From Streptomyces sp. TLI_171 (GTDB lineage: Bacteria > Actinomycetota > Actinomycetes > Streptomycetales > Streptomycetaceae), in the NCBI RefSeq assembly GCF_003610255.1, contig NZ_RAPS01000001.1, positions 3,348,001-3,412,000 of the forward strand: 64,000 nucleotides of DNA, read 5' to 3'. A program made the translations under genes and the position numbers. The notes under the pieces were generated by a model. It made no database searches and was not told where the DNA came from. It saw only the letters and a program-made list of their open reading frames with translations. Shown one piece after another: positions 36,575 through 46,797 of this stretch. Each line of letters opens with the position of its first letter. The stretch's first letter is position 1.

Positions 36575-37981
36575 TCAGTGCTGCCAGTGCGCGGTGTCGA
36601 CGTTCTCCAGGACACCGAGGGCGTCGGGAACGAGGATCGCGGCCGAGTAGTAGGCGCTGACCAGGTAGGAGATGACGGCCTTCTCGTCGATGCCCATGAA
36701 GCGGACGTTCAGGCCGGGCTCGACCTCGTCGGGGAGGGCGCCGGGGCGCAGGCCGACCACGCCCTGGTTGTCCGCGCCGACGCGCATCGCCAGGATCGAG
36801 GTGGAGCCGTTCGTCACCGGGATCTTGTTGCAGGTGAGGATCGGGACGCCGCGCCAGCCGGGCACCGTCCGGCCGTCGAACTGCACCGTCTCGGGGTAGA
36901 GGCCGCGCGCGTTGCACTCCCGGCCGAAGGCGGCGATCGCCTTCGGGTGGGCGAGGAAGAACTTGGTGCTGCGCCGGCGGCAGAGCAGTTCGTCCATGTC
37001 GTCGGGGGTGGGCGGGCCGGAGTGGGTCTGGATCCGCTGGCCGTGCTCGGCGTTGGCCAGCAGGCCGAACTCCGGGTTGTTGACCAGCTCGTGCTCCTGG
37101 CGTTCGCGCAGCGCCTCGACGGTCAGCCGGAGCTGGTGCTCGGTCTGGTCCATCGGCTTGTTGTAGAGGTCGGCGACCCGGCTGTGAACCCGCAGCACCG
37201 TCTGGGCGACGCTCAACTCGTACTCGCGGGGCGCGAGTTCGTAGTCGACGAAGGCGGTGGGCAGGTCGAACTCGCCCTGGTGGCCGGCCGACATGCCGAT
37301 CGCGGCCTCGCCCTTGTGGGTCTGCGGGAGCTGCGAGTCGGCGATGAAGGCGAGGATCTGGTCGCGCAGCTCCTCGGAGCGGTCGGCGAGCTCCTGGAAG
37401 GCGGGCCAGGAGAGCACCATCGCGGTGCCGGCGGTGGCGGCCTTCACGCTGTAGGGCCAGCGGCGGTCGGCGACGGTGAGCGCCTCGTCGCCGATGTGGT
37501 CGCCGTCGGCGAAGGTGCCGAGGACGGTGGCGTCGCCGTACTTGCCGGTGCCGATCTTGTCGACCTTGCCGCGCGCGATCAGGTAGACCTGGTCGATCTC
37601 GTGCCCCTGCTCGATCAGCAACTCGCCCGCCGCGAAGTCCCGCTGGACGAACCGACCGGCGAGTTCGGTCAGCAGCGCGTCGTCCTGGAAGCCGCGCAGC
37701 ACCGGGACCTCGCGCAGCGTGGGCGGGACGACCGCGACCTCGCCGCCGGTCTGCGCGAAGCTCACCCGGCCGCGGCCGACCGCGTAGGACAGCCGCCGGT
37801 TGACCCGGTAGGTGCCGCCGGAGACCTCGACCCAGGGCAGCGCCCGCAGCAGCCAGCGGTTGCTGATCTCCTGCATCTGCGGGGCGGACTTGGTGGTCGA
37901 GGCGAGGTTCTTGGCGGCCGCCACCGAGAGGCTGCTCTGCGGCCTCGTCTCGGGAATTCCGGCGGTGGTTTCGGTCGTCAT
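36575..37981 (-). CDS. eshA: Family 2B encapsulin shell protein with cNMP-binding domain (EshA-like)
   Basis: 468 residues. The N-arm [52 protein letters not shown] and the C-terminal part ([58 protein letters not shown]) form the HK97-type shell. A cyclic-nucleotide-binding domain is inserted at about residues 90-205 ([38 protein letters not shown]). This is the EshA class of streptomycetes, shown to assemble into nanocompartments. Start at 37981 with a weak GGAAA. Head of an operon with the polyprenyl synthase; divergent from an ATP-grasp gene. Confidence 0.93.
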   Translation of the reverse strand: MTTETTAGIPETRPQSSLSVAAAKNLASTTKSAPQMQEISNRWLLRALPWVEVSGGTYRVNRRLSYAVGRGRVSFAQTGGEVAVVPPTLREVPVLRGFQDDALLTELAGRFVQRDFAAGELLIEQGHEIDQVYLIARGKVDKIGTGKYGDATVLGTFADGDHIGDEALTVADRRWPYSVKAATAGTAMVLSWPAFQELADRSEELRDQILAFIADSQLPQTHKGEAAIGMSAGHQGEFDLPTAFVDYELAPREYELSVAQTVLRVHSRVADLYNKPMDQTEHQLRLTVEALRERQEHELVNNPEFGLLANAEHGQRIQTHSGPPTPDDMDELLCRRRSTKFFLAHPKAIAAFGRECNARGLYPETVQFDGRTVPGWRGVPILTCNKIPVTNGSTSILAMRVGADNQGVVGLRPGALPDEVEPGLNVRFMGIDEKAVISYLVSAYYSAAILVPDALGVLENVDTAHWQH

Positions 37982-38329
37982 TTTCCGAGGGCCCCTGATC
38001 GTGTCGACGGCACGTTGCGGCAACCATGCTGACGGCCGTTCAGGTGACCCGGCAATCACTCGTGGGGGTGATTCAGGTGCGCGAGGCGAATAGTGCGACC
38101 AGCGGACTGGGTCGATCATCGTTCGATCCGGACGGCCGCCCCGGGCACCGGCCGGAGCCTCCGCCCGGACCCTCGCAACGCGGCGTTCACGCAGCTCACC
38201 CACCCCATGTTCGATTCGACACAAGACAGCGCTAAGGTGGCCCCCTCACCGCGTGGTGACCGCCGCCACAGGGCAGGCGAACCGGTCGGTGAACCTCCCA
38301 TTGGCACGCCCTTCTCCAGGGAGAGCTCC
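37982..38329. promoter_or_regulatory. Divergent region between encapsulin and ATP-grasp genes
   Basis: About 350 bases without a gene. TTCGAT (38210-38215) and TAAGGT (38233-38238) with 17-base spacing could be the ATP-grasp promoter. Nothing decisive is seen for the encapsulin side. Confidence 0.35.
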
Positions 38330-39439
38330 GTGACCGCGCCCGTCCGCGTCTGGCTGAACCGCACCTACGCCGAGAACGTCTTCTTCATCGACCTGCTGCG
38401 CACCGGCCCGCGCCCGGTGCACGTCCTGGCCACCCACGTCGACCCCGACTCCCCCGTGCTCGCCGCCGCCGACCTGGGCGCCCTGGAACCGGACGGGCTG
38501 TCCGCCGAGAACTACGTGGAATTCGCGCTGGAATTCTGCGCCCTGCACGACGTGGACGTATTCCTGCCCCGCCTGCACCAGTTGGCGATATCCGTGCGCC
38601 GCCGCGACTTCGAGGCGCTGGGCACCGCGCTGGTCTGCCCGCCCGCCCCGGCGATCTCGCTGTTCGCCAGCAAGGCGGACGGCTACCGGGCACTGGACGC
38701 GGCCGGACTGCCCACCCCGCTGTGGCGGCAGGCCGACACCGCCGCCGAGCTGCTGGCCGCGGTCGAGGAGATCGAGGCGACCGGCGCGCAGGCCTGCCTG
38801 AAGCCCGCCACCGGCGCGGGCGGCGAGGGCTTCCGGATCCTGACCCGCGAGCCGTTCAGCCTCCGCCGGCTGGCCGGCTACGTCGACGCGCAGGTCCAAC
38901 TCGACCAGGTCGTCCAGGCGTTGGAGCACTCCGACGGCCCGGCCGAACTGCTGGTGATGCCCTACCTGCACGGCCCCGAGGTGTCGGTGGACTGCCTCGC
39001 CGACCCGGACGGACGGCTGCTTGCCGCGGCCGGCCGCAGCAAGCAGGGCCGCCGCCGGGGCTTCACCGTCGAGCCCCGCTACCTGGAGCCGGCCCGCCGG
39101 CTGGTCGAGCAGTTCGGGGTCGGCTACCTCTCCAACGTGCAGTTCCGGCACGAGCTGAGCGGCCGGGCGGTGGTGCTGGACATCAACACACGCCCGTCCG
39201 GCGGCCTGCACCAGCTCCGCCTGTGCGGCCTCAACCTGCCCGCCGCCGCGCTCGAACTCGCCCTCGGCGCACGCCCGTTGCTGCCCACCACGGACGAACT
39301 GGTGCTCGGCGACTACACCCTGGTGCCGGCCGCCCAGGCGGTGCTGCCCCGGCAGCCCGCCGCGCCCGCGATCGAGCAGATCGCCCGGACCGGGCAGGTC
39401 GAGCAGGGCGGACGGCTGCCCGCCGCGGCCGCCCGGTAG
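38330..39439 (+). CDS. ATP-grasp family ligase
   Basis: 369 residues from GTG 38330 with AGGGAGAG upstream. Pre-ATP-grasp Rossmann-like N-terminus (VRVWLNRTYAENVFFIDLLR), lid region ACLKPATGAGGEGFRI, ATP-binding VMPYLHGPEVSVDCLA and the Mg-binding end LDINTRPSGGLHQLRL. Similar to carbamoyl-phosphate-synthase-like ATP-grasp enzymes that join a carboxylate to an amine; substrates are unknown. Divergent from the encapsulin operon; a functional link is possible but unproven. Confidence 0.82.
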   Translation: MTAPVRVWLNRTYAENVFFIDLLRTGPRPVHVLATHVDPDSPVLAAADLGALEPDGLSAENYVEFALEFCALHDVDVFLPRLHQLAISVRRRDFEALGTALVCPPAPAISLFASKADGYRALDAAGLPTPLWRQADTAAELLAAVEEIEATGAQACLKPATGAGGEGFRILTREPFSLRRLAGYVDAQVQLDQVVQALEHSDGPAELLVMPYLHGPEVSVDCLADPDGRLLAAAGRSKQGRRRGFTVEPRYLEPARRLVEQFGVGYLSNVQFRHELSGRAVVLDINTRPSGGLHQLRLCGLNLPAAALELALGARPLLPTTDELVLGDYTLVPAAQAVLPRQPAAPAIEQIARTGQVEQGGRLPAAAAR

Positions 39440-39444
39440 GCCAC

Positions 39445-39996
39445 TCAGTCCGTCGGCCCGGTCCAGTCCAGGGTCGGCGGCAGCACCCCTTCCAGGGTGA
39501 GCAGCCAGCGCTTCACCTCGATGCCGTGCCAGGGCCCGCCGAACCCGCCGAGGCCGTCCGCGGCCACCACCCGGTGGCAGGGCACCAGCAGCGGCAGGGG
39601 GTTGGCGCCCATCATCTGCCCGACCGTCCGGGCCGGTACGCCCGGCTCGGTCGGCTCGGTGAACACCCCGCTGCGGGCCGCGAGTTCGCCGTAGGTGACG
39701 GTACGGCCCCAGCCGACCTCGGCCAGCAGGCAGCGCAGCACCGCGCGGTGCGGGCCGGTGGCGAAGCTCCAGTCGATCGGGAGCTCCAACGCCCGCCGCC
39801 GGCCCGTGAAGTACTCGTCCACCCGGGACCGCACCAGGGTCGTGCGGCGCTCGTCGGTGCACTCGGGGTACCCGATCGGCCGGCCCGCGAAGCTCTCACC
39901 GGCGTAGCTGGCGGCCGCCACCCCGTCCGCGGTCACCCCGAAGCGCATCGGCCCGCTCGGCAGCGGGGTCGGGACAGTCACCCAGGAGAGCTCCAT
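39445..39996 (-). CDS. Methylated-DNA-[protein]-cysteine S-methyltransferase
   Basis: 183 residues. The suicide cysteine is in LLVPCHRVVAADG; GRTVTYGELAARSG and VGQMMGANPLPL are the helix-turn-helix and Asn-hinge regions of the Ogt/AGT family. Repairs O6-alkylguanine in a single turnover. ATG at 39996 with CAGGAGAG-like site upstream. Its stop is 6 bases from that of the convergent ATP-grasp gene. Confidence 0.92.
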   Translation of the reverse strand: MELSWVTVPTPLPSGPMRFGVTADGVAAASYAGESFAGRPIGYPECTDERRTTLVRSRVDEYFTGRRRALELPIDWSFATGPHRAVLRCLLAEVGWGRTVTYGELAARSGVFTEPTEPGVPARTVGQMMGANPLPLLVPCHRVVAADGLGGFGGPWHGIEVKRWLLTLEGVLPPTLDWTGPTD

Positions 39997-40036
39997 GCCC
40001 CCAACGTACCGCCCGGCCGGGGCCCGGCGGACGGGG

Positions 40037-40261
40037 TCAGAGGTGGTTGCGGAGGTAGCCGGACAGGGTGCGGGACCAGGTGGCGAGTTCGGCCCGGTCG
40101 GGGGCCTCCCCGCCGCCCAGGGCGGCGAGCTGTTCGGCCGGGATCCGGCCGCTCGCGGCGAGCGCCGACAGGCCGGCCAGCAGAGCGCTCAGGCGTTCGG
40201 CGTCGGCGTGGCTGAGCATCACCAGCGCGTCGGTGTGGCCGATGGTCATCGAACCGGGCAT
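40037..40261 (-). CDS. 74-residue hypothetical protein
   Basis: Starts MPGSMTIGHTDALVMLSHAD with an excellent GAGGAGGA five bases upstream; helical throughout (AERLSALLAGLSALAASG, AELATWSRTLSGYLRNHL). No membrane helix or known domain. It sits alone between the alkyltransferase and the divergent ClC gene. Longer in-frame reading (to 40357) lacks a binding site. Confidence 0.6.
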   Translation of the reverse strand: MPGSMTIGHTDALVMLSHADAERLSALLAGLSALAASGRIPAEQLAALGGGEAPDRAELATWSRTLSGYLRNHL

Positions 40262-40454
40262 CGGGTCCTCCTCGGGTCTCCCTCCGATCCCCCTCCGTCC
40301 ACCGTACGACCGCCCGGGCGGGCCCGCGCGGGTGTGCCGCTCGCCCGTTCGGCTCACCCCGATGGCCGCGCTCCGCTGGCCGCCCGACGGTCGAAGGACA
40401 TGTGCCCGGCGGTACCCCCGCGGGGCGCGTGCCGCCGAGGGACAGGGAGCGCAG

Positions 40455-41813
40455 ATGCCGCAGCAGGCCGCCGGTCCGTCGCAGCCGCCCAGCCTGCGCG
40501 AGCTGCTCCGCAGTCCCGGGTACGGGCGGCTGCTGCTGGTGTCGGCACTGGTGGGCGTACCGGTGTCGCTGGCGGCGTTCGGCTTCGTCAGCCTGGAGCA
40601 CGAACTGCAGCACCTGGTGTGGGAGTCGCTGCCGGAGCACCTGGACTACAGCAGCCCGCCGTGGTGGTGGCCGCTGCCGACGCTGGCCCTGGCGGGTCTG
40701 CTGCTGGCGCCGATCGTGACCCGGATGCCGGGGCGCGGCGGCCACATCCCGGTGCACGGGCTGGGCGGCCCGCCGACGCCGCCGATCGAGGTGCCCTCGG
40801 TGGTGCTGGCGGCGCTGGCCGCGCTGCCGCTGGGCGCGGTGCTCGGCCCGGAGGCCCCGTTGATGGCGATGGGCAGCGGACTGGCGCTGCTGACGGTGAG
40901 CTCGGCCAAGCGGGCGTCCGCTCCGCTGCTGGCACCGATGCTGGGCGCGGCCGGGTCGACCGCGGCGATCGCCACCATCTTCGGCAGCCCGCTGGTGGCC
41001 GCGGTGATGATGATCGAGGCGGCGGGCCTCGGCGGGGCGCAGCTGACCCTGCTGCTGCTGCCCTGTCTGCTGTCCTCGGGCGTCGGCGCGCTGGTGTTCA
41101 CCGGCTTCGGGCACTGGACGGGCCTGTCGATCGGTGCGCTGAGCCTGCCGTCGGTGCCGAAGGCGGGGCTGCCGGACGCCGCGGACTTCCTGTGGGGGAT
41201 CCCGCTGGCCGTGGTGATCGCGCTGGTGGTGGTCGCGGGGCAGACCCTCGGCCACCGGTTCGCGGTGTTCACCTCGCTCCGGACGGCGGTCCGCACCGTG
41301 CTCAGCGCGGTGCTGGTGGGCCTGTGCATCGCCGGGTACGCGCTGGTGACGGGGCGTTCCCCGGAGGAGGCGGCGCTGTCCGGGCAGGCGACGCTGGGGC
41401 AGTTGTCGGCCGATCCGCACGCCTGGTCGGTGGGCGCGCTGCTGGCGCTGGTGCTGTTCAAGGGGTTGGGCTGGGGCGTGGCGCTGGGCTCGCTGCGCGG
41501 TGGGCCGATCTTCCCGGCGGTGCTGCTGGGCGCGGCGCTCGGGGTGGTCGTGGGAGGGCTTCCGGGGATGGGCACGGCGGCGGGGCTGGCCGCCGGGCTG
41601 GCGGCGAGCGCCGCCGCGGCGACCAAGCTGCCGGTGACCAGTACGGTGCTGGCCACGGTGCTGCTGGGCGACCAGGCGGCGGACTCGATGCCGCTGCTGA
41701 TCGTCGCCGCGGTGGTGGCGTTCCTCACCGCGACCTTCGTGCACCGGGTGGCGGTCGGACCACCGGAAGGGCACGCGTCCCCCTCCCCCACCGCGGATCG
41801 AACCACGGGCTGA
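40455..41813 (+). CDS. ClC-family chloride channel/antiporter
   Basis: 452 residues, about 10-11 membrane helices. The gating glutamate is preserved in LGPEAPLMAMGSG (family GxEGP), with IFGSPLVAAVMMIEAAG and GGPIFPAVLLGAALG near the other two selectivity-filter helices. The N-terminal GSGIP motif is replaced by GRGGHIPVHG, so ion selectivity may differ. Lacks CBS domains. ATG at 40455 with AGGGAG. Ends at 41813 before a 395-bp gene-poor stretch. Confidence 0.87.
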   Translation: MPQQAAGPSQPPSLRELLRSPGYGRLLLVSALVGVPVSLAAFGFVSLEHELQHLVWESLPEHLDYSSPPWWWPLPTLALAGLLLAPIVTRMPGRGGHIPVHGLGGPPTPPIEVPSVVLAALAALPLGAVLGPEAPLMAMGSGLALLTVSSAKRASAPLLAPMLGAAGSTAAIATIFGSPLVAAVMMIEAAGLGGAQLTLLLLPCLLSSGVGALVFTGFGHWTGLSIGALSLPSVPKAGLPDAADFLWGIPLAVVIALVVVAGQTLGHRFAVFTSLRTAVRTVLSAVLVGLCIAGYALVTGRSPEEAALSGQATLGQLSADPHAWSVGALLALVLFKGLGWGVALGSLRGGPIFPAVLLGAALGVVVGGLPGMGTAAGLAAGLAASAAAATKLPVTSTVLATVLLGDQAADSMPLLIVAAVVAFLTATFVHRVAVGPPEGHASPSPTADRTTG

Positions 41814-41975
41814 CGCGTGCCACTCCGGTGCCGTCCAGCACGGCGGCCCCCCGACCGTCGTGCTGATTGCCCGTCAACTCCCCGCTTGCAGCTGAGCGGC
41901 GTGCCGCGGTCGGGAGTTCACGGGTCGCGGGGCGGGTGTCCGGCGGGTCACCTGCGCCGCGAGTGCTGGGGCCGC

Positions 41976-42041
41976 TCAGACCCAGACGGTGTCCTGGTCG
42001 GACCGTCGGGCGCGGCGGCGGGTGCGCGGTGCGTGCGTCAT
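41976..42041 (-). CDS. 21-residue ORF divergent from the SARP regulator
   Basis: Starts MTHAPRTRRRARR and ends SDQDTVWV; GGGGGAG lies five bases before the ATG, a better site than most genes here have. Very basic N-terminal half, short hydrophobic end. Could be a peptide signal or simply a chance frame. Confidence 0.35.
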   Translation of the reverse strand: MTHAPRTRRRARRSDQDTVWV

Positions 42042-42125
42042 GGTGCTCCCCCATGGGTGTGCAGGTCCGGGCCGCGAGCGGCGCTCCGGTTCTCGGCGGT
42101 GGGCCGATGAGGACAGCTTGGAGGT

Positions 42126-42145
42126 GGCCGATAATCGGCCGATAA
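42126..42145 (+). promoter_or_regulatory. SARP-type direct repeat operator
   Basis: GGCCGATAA at 42126-42134 and again at 42137-42145: identical copies at an 11-bp pitch. The second copy ends exactly 8 bases before TAACGT (42154-42159), the -10 candidate. An 11-bp repeat pitch with 8 bases to the -10 is the established geometry of SARP activator sites. Confidence 0.7.
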
Positions 42146-42153
42146 CATCTGCC

Positions 42154-42159
42154 TAACGT
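42154..42159 (+). promoter_or_regulatory. -10 hexamer TAACGT of the SARP gene
   Basis: Placed 8 bases after the direct repeats and about 50 bases before the GTG start. No -35, as expected for SARP-activated promoters. Confidence 0.5.
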
Positions 42160-42207
42160 GCCCCGACGGGGAGTCGGGTGGGGAGCACGCGGGGCGGGAG
42201 GCACACG

Positions 42208-45087
42208 GTGCGGTTCGGCTTGCTGGGGACACTGTCGGCCCGCGACGGGACGCGCGAGTGTCCGGTCCGCGGACCGAAAGCCCGGACGCTGCTCGCCGTG
42301 CTGCTGCTCCACCCGAACCGGCCCGTGACCCTGGACCGGCTGATCGACGCGCTGTGGGGAGCGCAGGCACCGGCCACCGCGGAAGCCTCGCTGCGCAACC
42401 TGGTCGCCCGGCTGCGCCGCGCGCTCGGCGACCAGGACGGGCAACGCCTGCAGGCCGTCCCCGCCGGCTACCGACTGCAGGTCGCCGAAGACGAGTTGGA
42501 CACCCTCCGGTTCGACGCCGCAGTGCAGCGCGCCCGGGCCGCCCACCAGGCCGGCGACCTGCCCCAGGTCCTCGACGCCACCGCCGCGGCACTCGACCTG
42601 TGGCGCGGCGACCCGCTCGCGGACCTGCCCGAACTCTCGGTCTCCGTCGGCGAGTCGTGGCGGGAGAGCCGGCTGCAGGCGCTGGAGTGGCGCTTCGACG
42701 CCGAACTGCGCGGCGGCCGTCCCGAGACGGTGGTCGCCGAGCTCACCGGCCTCACCGCCGAACACCCCCTCCGCGAAGCCTTCCACGTCCAACTCATGCA
42801 GGCCCTCGACGCCACCGGCCACCGCGCCAAAGCCCTGGAGACCTACCAGCGGCTGCGCACCGCCCTGCACGAGGAACTCGGCGTCGAACCCGGCCCCGCC
42901 GTTCGCCAGGTGCACCAACGCATCCTCGCCGCCCCGCCGCCAGCCCCGCGGCCCACCAAGCCCGCCCAACTCCCCTCCGCCCCGGCCCACTTCATCGGCC
43001 GCGAGCAGCCCCTCGCCACCCTCCGGCACACCCTGCTCACCCCCACCGAACGCGGCGCCGTCGCCGTCGTCAACGGCCTCGCCGGCATCGGCAAATCCGC
43101 CCTCGCCATCCACTGCGCCCACACCCTGCGCACCCACTTCCCCGACGGACAGCTGTTCCTCAACCTCCACGGCGCCACCCCCGGCCTCACCCCGCTCCAC
43201 CCCCACCCCGCCCTCAGCGCCCTCCTGCGCGCCCTCGGAGTCGAACCCACCCACCTGCCCGCGGACGTCGACACCGCGGCCGCCCTGCTGCGCACCACCC
43301 TCGCCGGCACCCGCACCCTCCTCGTCCTCGACGACGCCGCCGACACCGCCCAGATCCGCCCCCTCCTCCCCGCCACCCCCGGCTGCGCCGTCCTCGTCAC
43401 CAGCCGCAACCCCCTCCACACCCTCGACGCCGACCTCCACCTCCGCCTCGACACCCTCACCGAACGCGACAGCATCACCCTCGTCGAACGCACCGCCGGC
43501 CGCGCCACCGCCGACCGGGCGGTGGTCTCCCTCGAACAGGCCGACCTCGCCCGCCTGGTCCAGCTCTGCGGCCACCACCCGCTCGCCCTGCGGATCGCCG
43601 GCGCCCGGCTCGCCACCCGCCGCACCCTCCCCGTCCGCAACCTGGTCGGCCGGCTGGAGGACCGGGCGGACCGGCTCGACGAACTCGAACTCGACGACCT
43701 GAGCATCCGCCAGTCCCTGGCCCTCACCTACGACTCGCTCCGCGCCTCCGCCCGGAAGCCCGACCAGCGGGCCGCCCGGGCGCTGGTCGCGATCGGCGTC
43801 CTCGACCTCCCCGAGTACACCGCCCCCCAACTCGCCGGCGTCCTCGACCTCACCCCCGCCCAGGCCGCCACCGCACTCGACCGCCTCGCCGAAACGGCCC
43901 TCCTCGACGAGACCCACCCGGACCGCTTCGCACCGCACGACCTCGTCCGCGACTACGCCCGCGAACTCCCCGACCCCACCGAACGCACCCGCCTCGCCCG
44001 CACGGCGCTCGGCTGGTACCTGGCCGCCATGGTCCGCACGGCGTTCGTGGTCGACGCGCCGCAGCACACCACCCGGCGCCTCCCCGCGGTCGACCCGACG
44101 GCGGAACTCCCGGACCGGGACAGCGCGCTGGCGTTCGGCGACGCCGAACACGGCAACCTGCTGGCCCTGGTGGACGGCCTCGCCGAAGAAGCCTGGGCCG
44201 CGGCCGACCTGCTCACCCTGGTCCGCGCGGCCTACCCCGTGCTGTGGCGGCGCGGCCGCCAGCAGGAGGTGATCCGGCTCAACACCGTCGCGCTACGGGT
44301 CGCGCAGCGCGAGGGCGACCTGTTCGCCGAGGGGTACACGCTCAAGGACATGGCCGGCATGCACTTCGAGGCCGGCCGCCACCTGCAGGCCCTGGACCTG
44401 ATGGACCAGTGCGAGCAGACCTGGCAACGGCTCGGCGACCGCTCCCAGGCCCGCAGCATCATGATCAACCGGGGCCTGGTGCTGACCTACCTGTCCCGCA
44501 AGGCGGAGGCCCTGGAACTGCTGGAACGGGCCGCCGAGGAGGCCGCCGAGGACGGCGACGCCTACACCGAGTCGAATGCGCTCAGCGCCCTCGGCAACCT
44601 GGTCGAGGCCGACGACCCGCACGCCGCCATCGCCTACCACCGGCGCAGCATCGAGGCCGGCCGGCGCATCGACTACCTGCTGGCCGAAGCCGCCGGCCTG
44701 AACAACCTCGGCTACGCCAACCTCCGCCTGGGCGACCTCGCCGAGGCCCTCGTGCACTTCGGCGCCGTCCTCGACCTGCACCTGACCGCCGGGTCCTGGG
44801 ACGTCGAGTTCCAGGCCCGCAAGGGCCGGATCGAGGCCCTGCGCCGGCTCCGCCGGCTGGACGAGGCGCTGGCCGCCTGCCGTGACCTGCTGGACTGGGC
44901 CGCCACCCTCCAGGGCACCATCGGCTCCGGCCTCGCCGAGCACCTGCACGGCCTGGTCCTGCGCGACCTCGGCCGCCCCGAAGAAGCCCTGGCCGCCTGG
45001 CAGTTCGCCCTCACCCGCCTCGCCGACGCCCAAGCCCCCGAGGTCACCGAACTCCACACCCTCATCGCCGAGGCCCAATCCGCCTGA
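42208..45087 (+). CDS. AfsR/SARP-family regulator with NB-ARC and TPR domains
   Basis: 959 residues, 'large SARP'. OmpR-type winged helix at about residues 1-90 (VRFGLLGTLSARDG, LLAVLLLHPNRPVTLDRLIDALWG, RRALGD); bacterial transcriptional activation domain (ETYQRLRTALHEELGVEPGPA); NB-ARC ATPase with Walker A NGLAGIGKSALA and Walker B-like TLLVLDDAAD; C-terminal TPR repeats. Such proteins activate antibiotic or developmental genes; no biosynthetic cluster is visible nearby. GTG at 42208 with GGGAGG six bases upstream. The upstream direct repeats suggest self-activation. In the NB-ARC half C dominates third codon positions. Confidence 0.92.
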   Translation: MRFGLLGTLSARDGTRECPVRGPKARTLLAVLLLHPNRPVTLDRLIDALWGAQAPATAEASLRNLVARLRRALGDQDGQRLQAVPAGYRLQVAEDELDTLRFDAAVQRARAAHQAGDLPQVLDATAAALDLWRGDPLADLPELSVSVGESWRESRLQALEWRFDAELRGGRPETVVAELTGLTAEHPLREAFHVQLMQALDATGHRAKALETYQRLRTALHEELGVEPGPAVRQVHQRILAAPPPAPRPTKPAQLPSAPAHFIGREQPLATLRHTLLTPTERGAVAVVNGLAGIGKSALAIHCAHTLRTHFPDGQLFLNLHGATPGLTPLHPHPALSALLRALGVEPTHLPADVDTAAALLRTTLAGTRTLLVLDDAADTAQIRPLLPATPGCAVLVTSRNPLHTLDADLHLRLDTLTERDSITLVERTAGRATADRAVVSLEQADLARLVQLCGHHPLALRIAGARLATRRTLPVRNLVGRLEDRADRLDELELDDLSIRQSLALTYDSLRASARKPDQRAARALVAIGVLDLPEYTAPQLAGVLDLTPAQAATALDRLAETALLDETHPDRFAPHDLVRDYARELPDPTERTRLARTALGWYLAAMVRTAFVVDAPQHTTRRLPAVDPTAELPDRDSALAFGDAEHGNLLALVDGLAEEAWAAADLLTLVRAAYPVLWRRGRQQEVIRLNTVALRVAQREGDLFAEGYTLKDMAGMHFEAGRHLQALDLMDQCEQTWQRLGDRSQARSIMINRGLVLTYLSRKAEALELLERAAEEAAEDGDAYTESNALSALGNLVEADDPHAAIAYHRRSIEAGRRIDYLLAEAAGLNNLGYANLRLGDLAEALVHFGAVLDLHLTAGSWDVEFQARKGRIEALRRLRRLDEALAACRDLLDWAATLQGTIGSGLAEHLHGLVLRDLGRPEEALAAWQFALTRLADAQAPEVTELHTLIAEAQSA

Positions 45088-45127
45088 CCCTCACGGCCAC
45101 AGCGGCACTTCACGGAACACATCGCGG

Positions 45128-45201
45128 AGCCCCCTGTCGGGTTCGAACCGACGACCCCCGCTTTACAAGAGCGGTGCTCTGGCCAGCTGAGCTAAGGAGG
45201 C
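45128..45201 (-). tRNA. tRNA-Thr (anticodon TGT)
   Basis: 74 bases fold as a cloverleaf: acceptor GCCTCCT/AGGGGGC with a G-U pair, D arm GCTC...GAGC, anticodon stem CCGCT/AGCGG with loop CTTGTAA, T arm GTCGG-TTCGAAC-CCGAC. The discriminator is T and CCA is not encoded. Confidence 0.95.
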
Positions 45202-45322
45202 GCGGTGACCGTCCGCGGAGATCCACGGCGGCACCAGTGGGCAGTGTACCGGGCGGGGGCGCGCGGGTGCGGGGGTTGTGAGCCGTGACCGGATCGATGC
45301 GGAACTCGGGGGCGGCCAAGGG

Positions 45323-45352
45323 CTGACAAAAGGATGAACTGCCAGGTAGCGT
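45323..45352 (+). promoter_or_regulatory. msiK promoter (CTGACA-N18-TAGCGT)
   Basis: CTGACA at 45323-45328 and TAGCGT at 45347-45352, spacing 18. Initiation would fall near 45359, about 20 bases before the DasR-like site. Confidence 0.65.
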
Positions 45353-45373
45353 CACGGGGAAGTCGCACTCGGG

Positions 45374-45389
45374 TCGGTGGTCCAGACCA
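45374..45389. promoter_or_regulatory. DasR-like operator (dre) in the msiK leader
   Basis: The core TGGTCCAGACCA at 45378-45389 differs by one base from the dre core TGGTCTAGACCA; it is a near-perfect palindrome. It lies just downstream of the predicted start, a roadblock position. DasR senses GlcN-6-P and controls chitin/GlcNAc genes, which depend on MsiK. Confidence 0.65.
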
Positions 45390-45464
45390 GTCGGGTGCGG
45401 CGGACACCATCCACCTTTACTCGGATCGTCCGGCACGTTCCTGCCGGTGAAGGAGCGAAGCACC

Positions 45465-46553
<1,089 letters not shown>

Positions 46554-46575
46554 CGACACGACACCCCGGTTTCAC

Positions 46576-46613
46576 CGGAACCCCCTGCCCACGGCGGTCG
46601 GCAGGGGGTTCCG
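46576..46613 (+). terminator. msiK terminator
   Basis: 14-bp stem CGGAACCCCCTGCC with a 10-base loop, then TCGTTCCC. Confidence 0.85.
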
Positions 46614-46784
46614 TCGTTCCCGGACCACGTCCGGGGCAGGGCCGGAGCACGTCCGGGAGAGGGCCGAAAGCACGTCCGGCGTCCGGGCCCGTTCGCGCAC
46701 CGCGCGTCAACCTGATGGCGGAACAAATCGGGACACCGATCACCCGATGGGGTAACGTGGCGCGCTCGGACCGCCACGCGGCGC

Positions 46785-46790
46785 TACTCT
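46785..46790 (+). promoter_or_regulatory. -10 hexamer TACTCT, leaderless
   Basis: TACTCT, seven bases, GTG at 46798; no Shine-Dalgarno. Confidence 0.5.
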
Positions 46791-46797
46791 CCAGAGC

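Noticed and set aside
42107..42145. 12-codon ORF MRTAWRWPIIGR on the plus strand
   Set aside because: Weak GGTGGG site, overlaps the SARP repeats and stops within them; too short to support.
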